Assembly: GCA_951813605.1 (NCBI GenBank)
Contig: OX638379.1
Span: 2,828,062-2,892,061, forward strand
Reading direction: 5' to 3'
DNA length: 64,000 nucleotides
DNA from: an uncultured Bryobacterales bacterium
GTDB taxonomy: Bacteria > Acidobacteriota > Terriglobia > Bryobacterales > UBA6623
This document shows, piece by piece, positions 36,647 to 45,925 of the stretch (positions are counted from its first letter, which is position 1; each line of letters begins with the position of its first letter). Under the pieces are notes generated by a model. That model was not told where the DNA came from and did not search any database. It saw only the letters and a list, made by a program, of their open reading frames with translations. A program made the translations under genes and the position numbers.

Positions 36647-38866
36647 CTAGAGCCGCGCGCTGCGGTACACCTCGCGCACTGCGTCCATCTGCCCCAAAGC
36701 GGCGGCGACTCGCTCCAACTGGCGCTTGTCGGCGACCTCGACCACGAAACTCACCCGGGCCGTGTCGACGGTTCGGCTCGACCGCGACTTGACTTTGACA
36801 ATGTTGAGGCCCTCGTTGGTAATCACGCTGGTCAGGTCCCGCAGAACCCCGCGGCTGTCGTTAACGTCGACAGTCAGCCTTGCCTGGTACTGCAAGCCCT
36901 CTTTCGGGGCCCATCGAACGTCGATGCGCCGCTCGGACTCGAACATCAGGTTCTGCACGTTCCGGCAGTTCGTCGAATGAACGGCAACCCCCTTGCCGCG
37001 TGTCACGTAGCCGACGATCTGCTCGCCGAGGATTGGATTGCAGCAGCGGGCCCGGTAGATCAAGATGTCGTCCATGCCGCTCACCGCGAGCGTCGCGTCG
37101 GCATCAGCCGCCGGCCTGGAGCCCGCGGAGTCGATGACCGGAGGCCTTGACCGCAATTGAGCCGGGTCCGGCACGGTCCCTTCCGGAAAGAGCTTGCGGA
37201 GCACTTGCCGGGCCGAAAAGCGACCGAACCCGAGCCGCGCGTAGAGGTCTTCCGGCGTCGAGCACCCGTACTCCCGGCACACTTCGGCGAGCCGCTCCGC
37301 GTGGACCTGCCGCAATGGGACCTTGACCGCCCGCGCCTCCTTCTCGAGCAGCCGCTGGCCGATCTCGATTGCCCGGCCCCTGCGCTCCGCGTTCAGCCAC
37401 TGCTTGATCTTGTTGCGCGCCCGCGAGGTCTTCACGAACGAAAGCCAGTCCTGGCTCGGGCGGCCGCCGGTCTGCGTGATGACCTCCACAATCTCGCCGT
37501 TGCGCAGCGGGCGCTTGAGCGGCGTGATCTGGCCATCGACCTTCGCTCCGGAGCAGGCGTGACCCACCTCGGTGTGAATCGCGTAAGCGAAGTCCACTGG
37601 CGTGGCCCCCCGCGGCAGCGTGATTACCTTGCCCCGGGGGGTGAAGACGTAGACTTCCTCGGGGTAAAGCTCGACCTTGAGCGTCGAGAGGAAGTCCGTG
37701 GAATCCTCCACCTCGCGCTGCCACTCGACAAGCCGCCGAAGCCAGGCCATCTGGTGCTCGCTGACATCCGCGCCCTGAATGCCTTCCTTGTATTTCCAGT
37801 GCGCGCAAATGCCCTCCTCTGCCTTCCGATGCATTTTCTCGGTGCGAATCTGCACCTCGAAGCGCTGCCCCTCGCGGGTCACCACCGAGGTGTGCAGCGA
37901 CTGATACTCGTTCGGCCGCTTCATCGACACGAAGTCTCTGATGCGACCGGGAACGTAATGCCACTGGCCGTGAATCACGCCCATGGCCGCGTAGCAATTC
38001 TGCTTGGTGTCGGTGATCACGCGCAACGCCAGCAAGTCGTAAACCATGTCGAGGGTCACTTTCTGGCGATGCAGCTTCTGGTAAATCGAATACGGTCGCT
38101 TGATGCGGCCCTGGAGCCGCGTGGGAATCCCGGCCTGGGCGAGCTTGCCTGCCAGCTCGCGCTGGATCTCGGCTAGGAACTCCTCTGTCGCTTCGCGCCG
38201 CTGCTCGATTTGACGCACAATCTCGCGGTAGGCGTGCGGCTCGAGATACGAGAACGCAAGATCCTCCAGCTCGCTGCGCACCTTGCCCATGCCCAGGCGC
38301 AGGGCCAGGGGAGCGTAAATCTCGCGTGTCTCGAGCGCGATGCGCTTCTGACGATCCGGATCCAGGGCGCGCAGCGTCCGCATGTTGTGCAGGCGGTCCG
38401 CGAGCTTGACAACGATCACCCGGATGTCCTTGACCATCGCCAGCAGCATCTTGCGGAACGTGCCCGCCTGCCGCGCCTCCATGGACTGGAAGCGCAGCCG
38501 CCCGATCTTGGTGACGCCGTCCACGCAACGCGCGATATCGGGCCCGAATTCCCGCCGGATCAGGGCGACTGTGGCGGACGTGTCCTCGACGGTGTCGTGA
38601 AGCAAGCCCGCTACGAGCGTCCGCTCGTCCAAGCGCAGATCCGCCAGAATGTGCGCCACCTCAAGCGGGTGGCTCAAGTACGGCTCCCCGGACTTTCGCT
38701 TCTGGTGAGCGTGGCGCTCGGCCGCGAAGTCGAAAGCGCGCCTGACCAGCTGCGTATTCTCGGCGCGGCGGTACTTACGCAGCTTGCGCTCGAGCTCCGC
38801 GAAGCGTGCGGCCTCCCCTCTGGCGACCTGGACTTGCTGAGTGTTCGTCGACGTATTGCCAGCCAT
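36647..38866 (-). CDS. Bifunctional (p)ppGpp synthetase/hydrolase Rel
   Basis: This 739-residue stringent-response enzyme starts at 38866. The HD hydrolase domain has His66 (YLSHPLE), HDTVED at 90-95 and VVKLADRLHNMRTL, so hydrolysis should be active. The synthetase domain follows with RIKRPYSIYQKLHRQ, FVSMKRPNEYQSLHTSVV and FEVQIRTEKMHRKAEEG. TGS (VYVFTPRGKVITLPRGATPVDFAYAIHTEVG), a zinc-finger-like CRARCCNPILGEQIVGYVTRGKGV region and a C-terminal ACT domain complete the family layout. NEYQSLHT replaces the commoner NGYQSLHT. It lies downstream of a strong terminator after the TPR gene, so it probably has its own promoter. It could be named rel or spoT. Confidence 0.94.
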   Translation of the reverse strand: MAGNTSTNTQQVQVARGEAARFAELERKLRKYRRAENTQLVRRAFDFAAERHAHQKRKSGEPYLSHPLEVAHILADLRLDERTLVAGLLHDTVEDTSATVALIRREFGPDIARCVDGVTKIGRLRFQSMEARQAGTFRKMLLAMVKDIRVIVVKLADRLHNMRTLRALDPDRQKRIALETREIYAPLALRLGMGKVRSELEDLAFSYLEPHAYREIVRQIEQRREATEEFLAEIQRELAGKLAQAGIPTRLQGRIKRPYSIYQKLHRQKVTLDMVYDLLALRVITDTKQNCYAAMGVIHGQWHYVPGRIRDFVSMKRPNEYQSLHTSVVTREGQRFEVQIRTEKMHRKAEEGICAHWKYKEGIQGADVSEHQMAWLRRLVEWQREVEDSTDFLSTLKVELYPEEVYVFTPRGKVITLPRGATPVDFAYAIHTEVGHACSGAKVDGQITPLKRPLRNGEIVEVITQTGGRPSQDWLSFVKTSRARNKIKQWLNAERRGRAIEIGQRLLEKEARAVKVPLRQVHAERLAEVCREYGCSTPEDLYARLGFGRFSARQVLRKLFPEGTVPDPAQLRSRPPVIDSAGSRPAADADATLAVSGMDDILIYRARCCNPILGEQIVGYVTRGKGVAVHSTNCRNVQNLMFESERRIDVRWAPKEGLQYQARLTVDVNDSRGVLRDLTSVITNEGLNIVKVKSRSSRTVDTARVSFVVEVADKRQLERVAAALGQMDAVREVYRSARL

Positions 38867-38909
38867 GACTCGTCGGTTCGCGCTCGGAAATGGCGGCCTT
38901 GATCCAAGA

Positions 38910-38945
38910 TAGAGAAAGGCCTGGAGCTTCGAGAAGCCCCAGGCC
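38910..38945 (-). terminator. Rho-independent terminator after the TPR gene
   Basis: On the minus strand a 7-bp stem GGCCTGG/CCAGGCC (38918-38924 with 38939-38945) encloses an inner stem, GCTT-CGAG-AAGC on the plus strand, and is followed by TTTCTCT. It lies 28 nt after the TPR stop and separates the Ton/Sec run from rel. Confidence 0.75.
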
Positions 38946-38973
38946 GAATTATAAGGGTAAGCGCAGCCGCGAT

Positions 38974-39849
38974 CTACTCGTCGACCGTGAAGGTCTCGAT
39001 CGTGCTTTCCTCTGCCTTGCGCTTGCGCGTGTCCAGAGCCCTCTGGACCCATTCGTCCGCTTGGGCCAGCAAGTCGTCGTAGTCGGAGTTATTTTCGGCG
39101 AAGTCCGCCTTCTCGCGATACAGCAGGTTGACGTACGCCATTGCGTCGTCGTAGTCCGGATCGATCTCGATTGCCTTCTCCAGGGACTCGAGTCCCTGGT
39201 CGATGAGCGGAACGACTTCGCCCGCCACTTCGGTCAGCGCCTCCCGCTGGTTCCGATTCAGGCGCCCCCTGGTCCGAATGGGCCCCGGATCCTCCTGCTG
39301 CATGCCGAGTTCCGCGCGGAACTCAAGCCGCGGCTCGTAGGACTGCGTCCAGCAAATCACGCCGATCGTGTAGTAGGACTCCTTGTTTTCCGGCAAGACG
39401 TCGAGCACTTTCTGGTGCCAATCCTTCGCATCCTCCATCTTCTTCATCTGGAAATAGAGCGAGGCAATGCTCTGCAGCGCGGTAGAGTTGGCCGGATCGA
39501 CCTTGAGGACATCCTTGAATCCGTCGAGCGCCTTCTCCGCGATGGCGACATTCTCCGGATAGTCGAATCCCGGCTGATACTGCATCATCGTGGAGTACGC
39601 CAGGTAGACGCGGGCGTCGGAAAGCTCCGGGTCGAGGGTCGACGCCTCCTCGAAGTGCCGGGCGGCGATCTGGTAGTTCGCCGCCGAGAAGGCTGTCACG
39701 CCCCTGTTCAGAGCCATGCGCGCCTTGAGCGAGTCAACGTTCTTCACGCCCAGCGCGTTGAGGGCCAGCTTGCCCCCGATCAGCACGATCAGCAGCGCGC
39801 CGACCACGATCCCGCCGATCACGTAGACTTTCTTGTCGATCTTCATCAT
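38974..39849 (-). CDS. Membrane-anchored TPR protein of the Ton/Exb cluster
   Basis: This 291-residue protein has one N-terminal membrane helix (YVIGGIVVGALLIVLIGGKLAL) and then TPR repeats: NRGVTAFSAANYQIAARHFEEASTLDP, IASLYFQMKKMEDAKDWHQKVLDVLP and GLESLEKAIEIDPDYDDAMAYVN. The C-terminus is charged (TRKRKAEESTIETFTVDE). It is the last gene of the tonB-exbB-exbD-exbD run, 60 bp after the second exbD, and is followed by a terminator. It probably acts as a periplasmic scaffold for the energy-transduction complex. The family as a whole has no assigned activity. Confidence 0.85.
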   Translation of the reverse strand: MMKIDKKVYVIGGIVVGALLIVLIGGKLALNALGVKNVDSLKARMALNRGVTAFSAANYQIAARHFEEASTLDPELSDARVYLAYSTMMQYQPGFDYPENVAIAEKALDGFKDVLKVDPANSTALQSIASLYFQMKKMEDAKDWHQKVLDVLPENKESYYTIGVICWTQSYEPRLEFRAELGMQQEDPGPIRTRGRLNRNQREALTEVAGEVVPLIDQGLESLEKAIEIDPDYDDAMAYVNLLYREKADFAENNSDYDDLLAQADEWVQRALDTRKRKAEESTIETFTVDE

Positions 39850-39909
39850 TCTGCTCCGTTGTCAGGAAGAACCTTGGCCGCGAAATCGCAAAGCCCGCGG
39901 CCCTGGCAT

Positions 39910-40332
39910 TTACTGGATCTGCTCAGTGAGCAGCCCGATCTTGTCCACGCCGGCTCCCTTGCCGATGTCGATCACAACTGCCACGTCCCGGTAGTCCAGC
40001 GTCGGCGCGCCCCGGACGAACATCACGCGCTCGGCCCGCGTCTTGAAGATCTCGCGAAGGTTTTCACCCAGGATTTCCAGATTCGACGGATCGCGGTTGA
40101 TCGAGATGGCGCGGGTCTCGTCGACCGACACGACCACGGTCCGCGCGTTGACCTGATTCTGCTGCTGCTCGTCCTCGTTGGGCTGCGGCACTAGCGCCTC
40201 CAGGCCCTTGGGAGTGATCGGTGTGATGACCATGAAGATGATCAGCAGCACCAGCAGCACGTCGATCAGTGGCGTCATGTTGATGTAGGGAACGGTCTTG
40301 CTGCCGCCTTCCCCACCTACTGTCATGCCCAT
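39910..40332 (-). CDS. exbD: ExbD/TolR family biopolymer transport protein (second copy)
   Basis: This is a 140-residue inner-membrane subunit of the proton-driven Ton/Tol motor. The single helix MTPLIDVLLVLLIIFMVITP contains the conserved membrane Asp needed for proton use. The periplasmic part ends YRDVAVVIDIGKGAGVDKIGLLT, as in ExbD/TolR. It follows the first exbD by 45 bp. Two exbD genes after one exbB are frequent in this phylum and may form a mixed dimer in the ExbB pentamer pore. Confidence 0.92.
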   Translation of the reverse strand: MGMTVGGEGGSKTVPYINMTPLIDVLLVLLIIFMVITPITPKGLEALVPQPNEDEQQQNQVNARTVVVSVDETRAISINRDPSNLEILGENLREIFKTRAERVMFVRGAPTLDYRDVAVVIDIGKGAGVDKIGLLTEQIQ

Positions 40333-40377
40333 GAGAATTGCTCCTTGCTCAGTTGATTTCCTGGAGACACAACGGCC

Positions 40378-40869
<492 letters not shown>

Positions 40870-40970
40870 GCTCGTTTCCTCGTTCCCGGGTGGTCGCCGC
40901 CGTCGCGCAATTGCTCGGGCTCCGGCGACGGACCACTACACGATACTACAGCCAGCCTGCCCGCCGGCCC

Positions 40971-41681
40971 TTAGGCGTTCCTCTTGATGAAGTAGTCGAT
41001 CAGTTCGGAACTGGCGTTCTCCATCTCGACGTCGAAACCCTCGACCTTCGAGTTGAAGTAGTTGAACATCCACACCGCGGGGAGCGCGACAAACAGACCG
41101 ATCGCGGTTGCGACGAGCGCTTCGGAAATGCCGCCGGCCACCGCGCCGAGACCCGTGGACCGCTCCTGGGAGATCCCCTGGAACGCGTTGATGATGCCGA
41201 CCACGGTTCCGAACAGCCCGACGAACGGTGCCGTCGAGCCGATGGTCGCGAGGCCGCTGAGACCGCGGTTCAGCTCGGCATGGGTGATCGCCTGCGCGCG
41301 CTCCAGCGCCCGCTTGGAGGCGTCAATCGTGCGTCCAGGAACATCACTTCCCACGTCATGCGACTTGAACTCCCCCAGGCCCGCCGTGACGACCTTGGCC
41401 AAGTGGCTCTTCTTGTAGCGGTCGGAAAGCTTGATAGCCTCATCCAGCTTGCCGCCGCGTAGGGCGCCTGCGATGGCCGGGGCGAAGGCCCGCGACTGCT
41501 TCTTGGCTCCGTAATAAGCCAAGCCGCGGTCGATCATGACCCCGATGGACCACGCTGACATCAGAAACATGACGATGACGACGGCCTTGGCCGCGAAACC
41601 CATCTGGTTCCACATCGAGATCATGTCGAATCCGACTTCCTGCTGTAGCAGAAAAGCCGTGGTTACGAATTGCGAAAGCAT
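40971..41681 (-). CDS. exbB: ExbB/TolQ/MotA family proton channel protein
   Basis: This 236-residue protein has three membrane segments: residues about 25-50, then STAPFVGLFGTVVGIINAFQGIS and ISEALVATAIGLFVALPAVWMFNYF. The conserved FVGLFGTVVGI and SEALVATA(I/G)LF(V)ALPA motifs identify the ExbB/TolQ pentamer. A GGAGGA Shine-Dalgarno lies 9 nt upstream of the start. With tonB upstream and two exbD genes downstream it forms a complete Ton motor. Confidence 0.94.
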   Translation of the reverse strand: MLSQFVTTAFLLQQEVGFDMISMWNQMGFAAKAVVIVMFLMSAWSIGVMIDRGLAYYGAKKQSRAFAPAIAGALRGGKLDEAIKLSDRYKKSHLAKVVTAGLGEFKSHDVGSDVPGRTIDASKRALERAQAITHAELNRGLSGLATIGSTAPFVGLFGTVVGIINAFQGISQERSTGLGAVAGGISEALVATAIGLFVALPAVWMFNYFNSKVEGFDVEMENASSELIDYFIKRNA

Positions 41682-41811
41682 CTGCTTGTATTCCTCCTAA
41701 ACTGCCAACGGATTGCGTTAGCCAACTGTTGTTCGTTCCGGGAACGCCTGTGCCGACGGTTCGACAGCCAAAAGCGCCCGTCTCCCATCGGGAAGATCGT
41801 AGACGCGTGTC

Positions 41812-42552
41812 TCACCCGCTGAGGGTGAAGTTCACGTCGATATTCGTTAACACCTCAACCGCCTCCCCGTTCAGCAGGGTCGGCCTGTAGCGCCACTGCT
41901 TCACGGCAGCGAGCGCGGAAGGCACCAAGAGCGGATGGCCGGACATGACCTCCAGCTTCTGGATCGAACCGTTCTTTGAAATGACGGCCGAGAGCTTCAC
42001 CGTGCCCTGGATGCGGGCCTGGCGAGCCAGCGGCGGATATTGCGGGCGCACCTGGCGGATCAGCCGCGCCTTGGCGACGTTGCCGCCTACGCGGATGCGC
42101 TTCGGGGGCGCCTTCTTCTTCACCGGCGGCGGGGGCGGCGGGGGCGGCGCCACTGTCGGGGCGCTCGAGATGATGCTGCCGAGGACGCCACCAACCGCTC
42201 CGCCGAGGCTCCCGCCGGGGACTCCGCCGACGACTCCTGAGATGCCAGCGCTGGGCGCCGCGACATCCTCTTCGATGACCGCGACTTGGTCTGGGATGGC
42301 GACCGGCTGCGTCAGGGCGCCGGTGTCAAACTCCTTCGGCACGATTTTCGCCACGTCGACCGGCGGGGGCGGCGGGGGCGGCGGCGGGGGCGGCGCCGTC
42401 AGGAAGCTGACGAATTCGGTCGCCGGAAGTTCGTAGTAGTTGAGCACTGGGATCAGCAGCAGGATTGCGACCACCAAGCATTGCCCGACCGTCGAGATGA
42501 TCACGGCCCACCGCGACGTACCCTTGTCGGTGATGATTGCGTCTTCAAACAT
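41812..42552 (-). CDS. tonB: TonB family energy transducer
   Basis: This 246-residue protein couples the ExbBD motor to outer-membrane TonB-dependent receptors. One membrane anchor (SRWAVIISTVGQCLVVAILLLIPVL) precedes a polyproline spacer with an uninterrupted run of eleven Pro, a glycine-rich stretch, a second run of eight Pro and a Lys-rich block. The TonB C-terminal domain is clear: RQVRPQYPPLARQARIQGTVKLSAVISKNG and ALAAVKQWRYRPTLLNGEAVEVLTNIDVNFTL. It lies between secF and exbB on the same strand. The short Pro/Lys spacer resembles those of other Acidobacteriota. Confidence 0.94.
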   Translation of the reverse strand: MFEDAIITDKGTSRWAVIISTVGQCLVVAILLLIPVLNYYELPATEFVSFLTAPPPPPPPPPPPVDVAKIVPKEFDTGALTQPVAIPDQVAVIEEDVAAPSAGISGVVGGVPGGSLGGAVGGVLGSIISSAPTVAPPPPPPPPVKKKAPPKRIRVGGNVAKARLIRQVRPQYPPLARQARIQGTVKLSAVISKNGSIQKLEVMSGHPLLVPSALAAVKQWRYRPTLLNGEAVEVLTNIDVNFTLSG

Positions 42553-42585
42553 GGTTCCAAACTCCTTCCGGCCATTGTACCGGAT

Positions 42586-43767
42586 TCAGATTCGCCTCCT
42601 CCGCCTGCGGCCCGCGGCTCCGGAGGTCATGCGCTGCTGGCCCCAAAGCAGAACCGGACTGGCGACAAAGATGGAGGAGTAGGTCCCGACGAGGACGCCG
42701 ATAACCAAGGCGAACGAAAAGCCGCGCAGAACCTCTCCACCAAAAATAAACAAGCACGCTACAGCTACCAAAGTCAAGCCCGAAGTCAGCACGGTCCGGC
42801 TCAAAGTCTGGTTGATGCTGCGATTCAACAACTCCGTCAAGCTCGATCTCCGAGATGCTGTGCGGTTCTCCCTGACCCGATCGAAGATCACGATCGTGTC
42901 ATTCATCGAGTAGCCCACCAATGTTAACAAAGCAGCCACCACTGTCAACTCAATCTCGCGCCCGAAGATCGAGAAGAAGCCGATAGTGATGAACACATCG
43001 TGGAAGACCGCGATCACGGCTGCCACGCCGTAGATCCACTCGAAGCGGAACGCAAGGTAGACTAGCATACCCGCCAGGGCGAAGAGCACTGCCTTCAAGG
43101 CTTGCCATTGCAGCTCGCCCCCGATCTTCGGGCCCACTACCTCGACGCCGCTGATATGGAAGGCGCCCATCTCGACCGCCTCCGCCGCGGCGGAAGCCAC
43201 GCTCGGCGGAACGCCCTGCACCCCGGCCAGCTCGGACGAATCGCTGACCAAGCCGAAATACGGGGCTTGGTCGCGCCAGGCGATCAGGGCCGCGGCCGAT
43301 CGTTGCAGGTCCTGGCTGCTGTGACCGGCGGCCCGCAGTGAAGCGTTCGACATGAGCGCCTGCGCCAGGGCCTCGGAGCCGGCGTTGTTAAAGTCCAACT
43401 TGCCTCCGGCGACCGGGTAGATCTCGCGCAGGGTGTCAATCACCTGGGCCTTGCCCGAGGTCTCGACGAAGTCTCCCGCCAGATCCAAGTCGATTTTCAG
43501 CTCGTGGCTGTCGGGGCTGTCCTCGAACGGCTGCAGCGTGGCAACGCTCAGCCCCTTGTCTGTGAGCACGCTCCGGATGCGATTCAAGTCCGGCTCCTCG
43601 GTGAACTTCACATACACCAGCGTCCCGCCCTTGAAGTCGATGCCGAACTTCAAGCCGCCATTCAGCGCGGCGCTGATCGCGCCTGCGGCCAGCAGCGCGG
43701 CCGAAAGGCCTAGAAAGAAGTGGCGGCGACCCAGGAAGTCGATGTTGGTCTGGCCAATCAGTTGCAT
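42586..43767 (-). CDS. secF: Protein translocase subunit SecF
   Basis: This is a membrane subunit that, with SecD, uses the proton gradient to complete Sec-dependent export. The N-terminal helix is FLGLSAALLAAGAISAALNG, followed by the SecF signature FGIDFKGGTLVYV. Later helices include MLVYLAFRFEWIYGVAAVIAVFHDV, VAALLTLVGYSMNDTIVIFDRVREN and the C-terminal FALVIGVLVGTYSSIFVASP. At 393 residues it is longer than the usual 300 or so because of an insertion of roughly 80 residues in the periplasmic domain (about 105-185). SecD lies 66 bp upstream. The ending is basic (AAGRRRRRRI). Confidence 0.95.
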   Translation of the reverse strand: MQLIGQTNIDFLGRRHFFLGLSAALLAAGAISAALNGGLKFGIDFKGGTLVYVKFTEEPDLNRIRSVLTDKGLSVATLQPFEDSPDSHELKIDLDLAGDFVETSGKAQVIDTLREIYPVAGGKLDFNNAGSEALAQALMSNASLRAAGHSSQDLQRSAAALIAWRDQAPYFGLVSDSSELAGVQGVPPSVASAAAEAVEMGAFHISGVEVVGPKIGGELQWQALKAVLFALAGMLVYLAFRFEWIYGVAAVIAVFHDVFITIGFFSIFGREIELTVVAALLTLVGYSMNDTIVIFDRVRENRTASRRSSLTELLNRSINQTLSRTVLTSGLTLVAVACLFIFGGEVLRGFSFALVIGVLVGTYSSIFVASPVLLWGQQRMTSGAAGRRRRRRI

Positions 43768-43833
43768 GTCTGTGAAATTGCGCTGCGACCCGTTCCGGTT
43801 CCCCTAGACACCGAGCGGCCCTGCGAAGTTTCC

Positions 43834-45450
43834 CTAAATACTCAGTTCCCTGACTTGCTGCTTGCGCCGGAGGGTGAGATCGAAGATCAGCCGCGACACA
43901 AACACGGAGGTGAAGAGGTTCGCGATCAGGCCAATGGCCAGCGTGACCGCGAAGCCCCGCACGGGCCCGCGTCCGAAGAGGAAGAGAAACGCGGCCGCGA
44001 CGATCGTCGTGACGTTGGTGTCGATGATGGTCAGGAACGCCTTGCCGAAGCCCGCGTTGAGCGCGGCGACAACCGCCTTGCCCTCGCGGAGTTCCTCGCG
44101 GATGCGCTCGAAGATGAGTACGTTGGCATCCACGGCCATGCCAATCGTAAGGATGATGCCGGCGATGCCTGGCAGCGTCAGCGTGAAGCCGAACGCGCTG
44201 AGAACGGCCAGCAGGATCAGGAGATTGAAGAAAAGCGCAAGATTTGCGTTGATCCCCGCCGCCTTGTAATAGACGAGCATCATCAGCACGATGATGGCGA
44301 CGCCGTAGAGGGAGCTGCGAACCCCCTGGCGGATCGAGTCCGCTCCGAGCGAGGCGCCGACGGTGCGCTCTTCGAGATAGACGACCGAGGCCGGCAGGGC
44401 GCCGGCACGCAGCACCAGCGCCAGATCGAGCGCCTCGGTCTGCGAGTCAATGTTATTAATGACGCCGTCGGCCTCGATGCGCGACTGGATCGTGGCAACG
44501 CTCTGGATGCGGCGGTCCAGGACCACAGAGAGATTCTGGCCGATGTTGGCGGCGGTAAAAATCCCGAACCGCTGCCCGGCTTGCCGCGACAAGGTGAATG
44601 CCACTTGCCAGGCGCCCGGGTTCTGCGTATCGCTCCCGGCTGTTGCGGCGCGCAGGTCGCGTCCGGTCACGATGGGGTTACGCTGCAGCAGGTACCATTC
44701 GCTGCGGCCGCGCTCGGCGTAGTGCGCCAGCTCGCTGTTGGCGGGCAGGATGCCGTTGTTCTGGGAACGGGCCGCCTCGGGCGTCGCGTATGGGCCGCCA
44801 ACCACCAGCTTGATCTCCAGCTGCGCGGACATCTGCAGCAGGTTCATCACCCGGGCCGGATCGCTTACGCCGGGCAGCTGGACCAGAATCTCGTGCTCTG
44901 CCTCGGCTCGGCCGTGCTGCTGGATTACCGGCTCGGTCAGTCCCAATCCGTTGATGCGGTTCTCGATCGTCGACATGGACTGCTGGAGCGTCTCCGCCTT
45001 CAGGCGGAGCAACTCGCTGGGACGGAGAGTCAAGGAGAACGAGCTTCCGCCGGTCGAGCTGGCCAGCCACAGGGGCGCGTCCTCGTCGAGGATAGCCCGC
45101 ACATCGCTGACCCGGTCGGTCGGCGTGCCCTCCAGCTGGATCTCGATGCTGTCCGCCTCCTCGATGGAGCCCGGGTCGTTGCGGCGCAGACCGCTGTACG
45201 TGATCTGCGCCCTCAAGAGGCGCGCCTTGAGGCGCTCGATAGTCAGGTCGGCCTCCGATTTGAGGGAGTCCTGCACCTGCACCTGCAGGATCAGGTGCGT
45301 GCCGCCCTTGAGGTCGAGGCCAAGGGCGATGTTGTCCGCGAGATTCTGCCTGATGCCGTCCAAGCTCGGGGACAAGCCGATGACGCGCCAGAAGCAGGTC
45401 GCGAAAACAGCCAGCACCAAGAGTATCTTCAGTCCGAACCGGCTTCTCAT
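43834..45450 (-). CDS. secD: Protein translocase subunit SecD
   Basis: This is the 538-residue partner of SecF. The N-terminal membrane helix ILLVLAVFATCFWRVIGLSP is followed by GLDLKGGTHLILQV, the P1 periplasmic domain and a C-terminal five-helix block with NLALFFNLLILLAVLSAFGFTLTLPGIAGIILTIGMAVDANVLIFERIREELR, where the D519/R-type proton-path motif VDANVLIFERIREE is intact. YajC precedes it, the standard yajC-secD-secF order. The start is the ATG at 45450. Confidence 0.96.
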   Translation of the reverse strand: MRSRFGLKILLVLAVFATCFWRVIGLSPSLDGIRQNLADNIALGLDLKGGTHLILQVQVQDSLKSEADLTIERLKARLLRAQITYSGLRRNDPGSIEEADSIEIQLEGTPTDRVSDVRAILDEDAPLWLASSTGGSSFSLTLRPSELLRLKAETLQQSMSTIENRINGLGLTEPVIQQHGRAEAEHEILVQLPGVSDPARVMNLLQMSAQLEIKLVVGGPYATPEAARSQNNGILPANSELAHYAERGRSEWYLLQRNPIVTGRDLRAATAGSDTQNPGAWQVAFTLSRQAGQRFGIFTAANIGQNLSVVLDRRIQSVATIQSRIEADGVINNIDSQTEALDLALVLRAGALPASVVYLEERTVGASLGADSIRQGVRSSLYGVAIIVLMMLVYYKAAGINANLALFFNLLILLAVLSAFGFTLTLPGIAGIILTIGMAVDANVLIFERIREELREGKAVVAALNAGFGKAFLTIIDTNVTTIVAAAFLFLFGRGPVRGFAVTLAIGLIANLFTSVFVSRLIFDLTLRRKQQVRELSI

Positions 45451-45475
45451 TTTCGACTATCCGTTGGCCCCGGGG

Positions 45476-45811
45476 CTACTTGCCGGGCTTCTCCGCCATG
45501 CCCACCACCGCGCTGCGGGCGAACTCGAGCTTGACAGCGTCCGGAGCGATCCGCAGAGTGACTCGGCCCTCGGCCAGGCCCACCACCGTGCCAATCAGCC
45601 CGCCGTTGGTCACAACCCGGTCTCCCGACACCAAATTGGCCAGCATTGCGTCGAGCTTCTTCTGCCGCTTGCGGGCGGGCCAGATCACCAGCAGGAAGAA
45701 AATGCCGATCATCAGCAGGATCGGCACGAACGGGCTCCAACCCGCGCCTTGCAGGAGCATGGCCGGCGCGGCCAGCCACGGGTCGGCTTGTTCCAAGGTC
45801 ACAAAGTGCAC
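45476..45811 (-). CDS. yajC: Preprotein translocase subunit YajC
   Basis: This small inner-membrane protein is associated with SecDF. One helix, FVPILLMIGIFFLLVIWPARKRQKK, is followed by the cytoplasmic LVSGDRVVTNGGLIGTVVGL motif typical of YajC. The 111-residue frame begins at a GTG (45811); an internal Met just before the helix could be the actual start. SecD follows after 25 bp, and tgt lies upstream on the same strand. Confidence 0.92.
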   Translation of the reverse strand: MHFVTLEQADPWLAAPAMLLQGAGWSPFVPILLMIGIFFLLVIWPARKRQKKLDAMLANLVSGDRVVTNGGLIGTVVGLAEGRVTLRIAPDAVKLEFARSAVVGMAEKPGK

Positions 45812-45925
45812 GGAAATCGTCGGGATTCAGAGGAAACAGCCGCGGGGAAAGCGCAGGGCCACACCACACTATAGCGAAGTGCGGAATGCCAGAGCCGAAG
45901 GAGGGCCTATGGCCGCGGTGGCCCA

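Noticed and set aside
42090-42400. Highly repetitive GGCGGGGGC tracts that look like simple-sequence repeats
   Set aside because: They encode the polyproline spacers of TonB and are explained by protein function.
43720-45534. A 604-residue open frame opposite secD
   Set aside because: Antisense shadow of an intact, well-recognised SecD.
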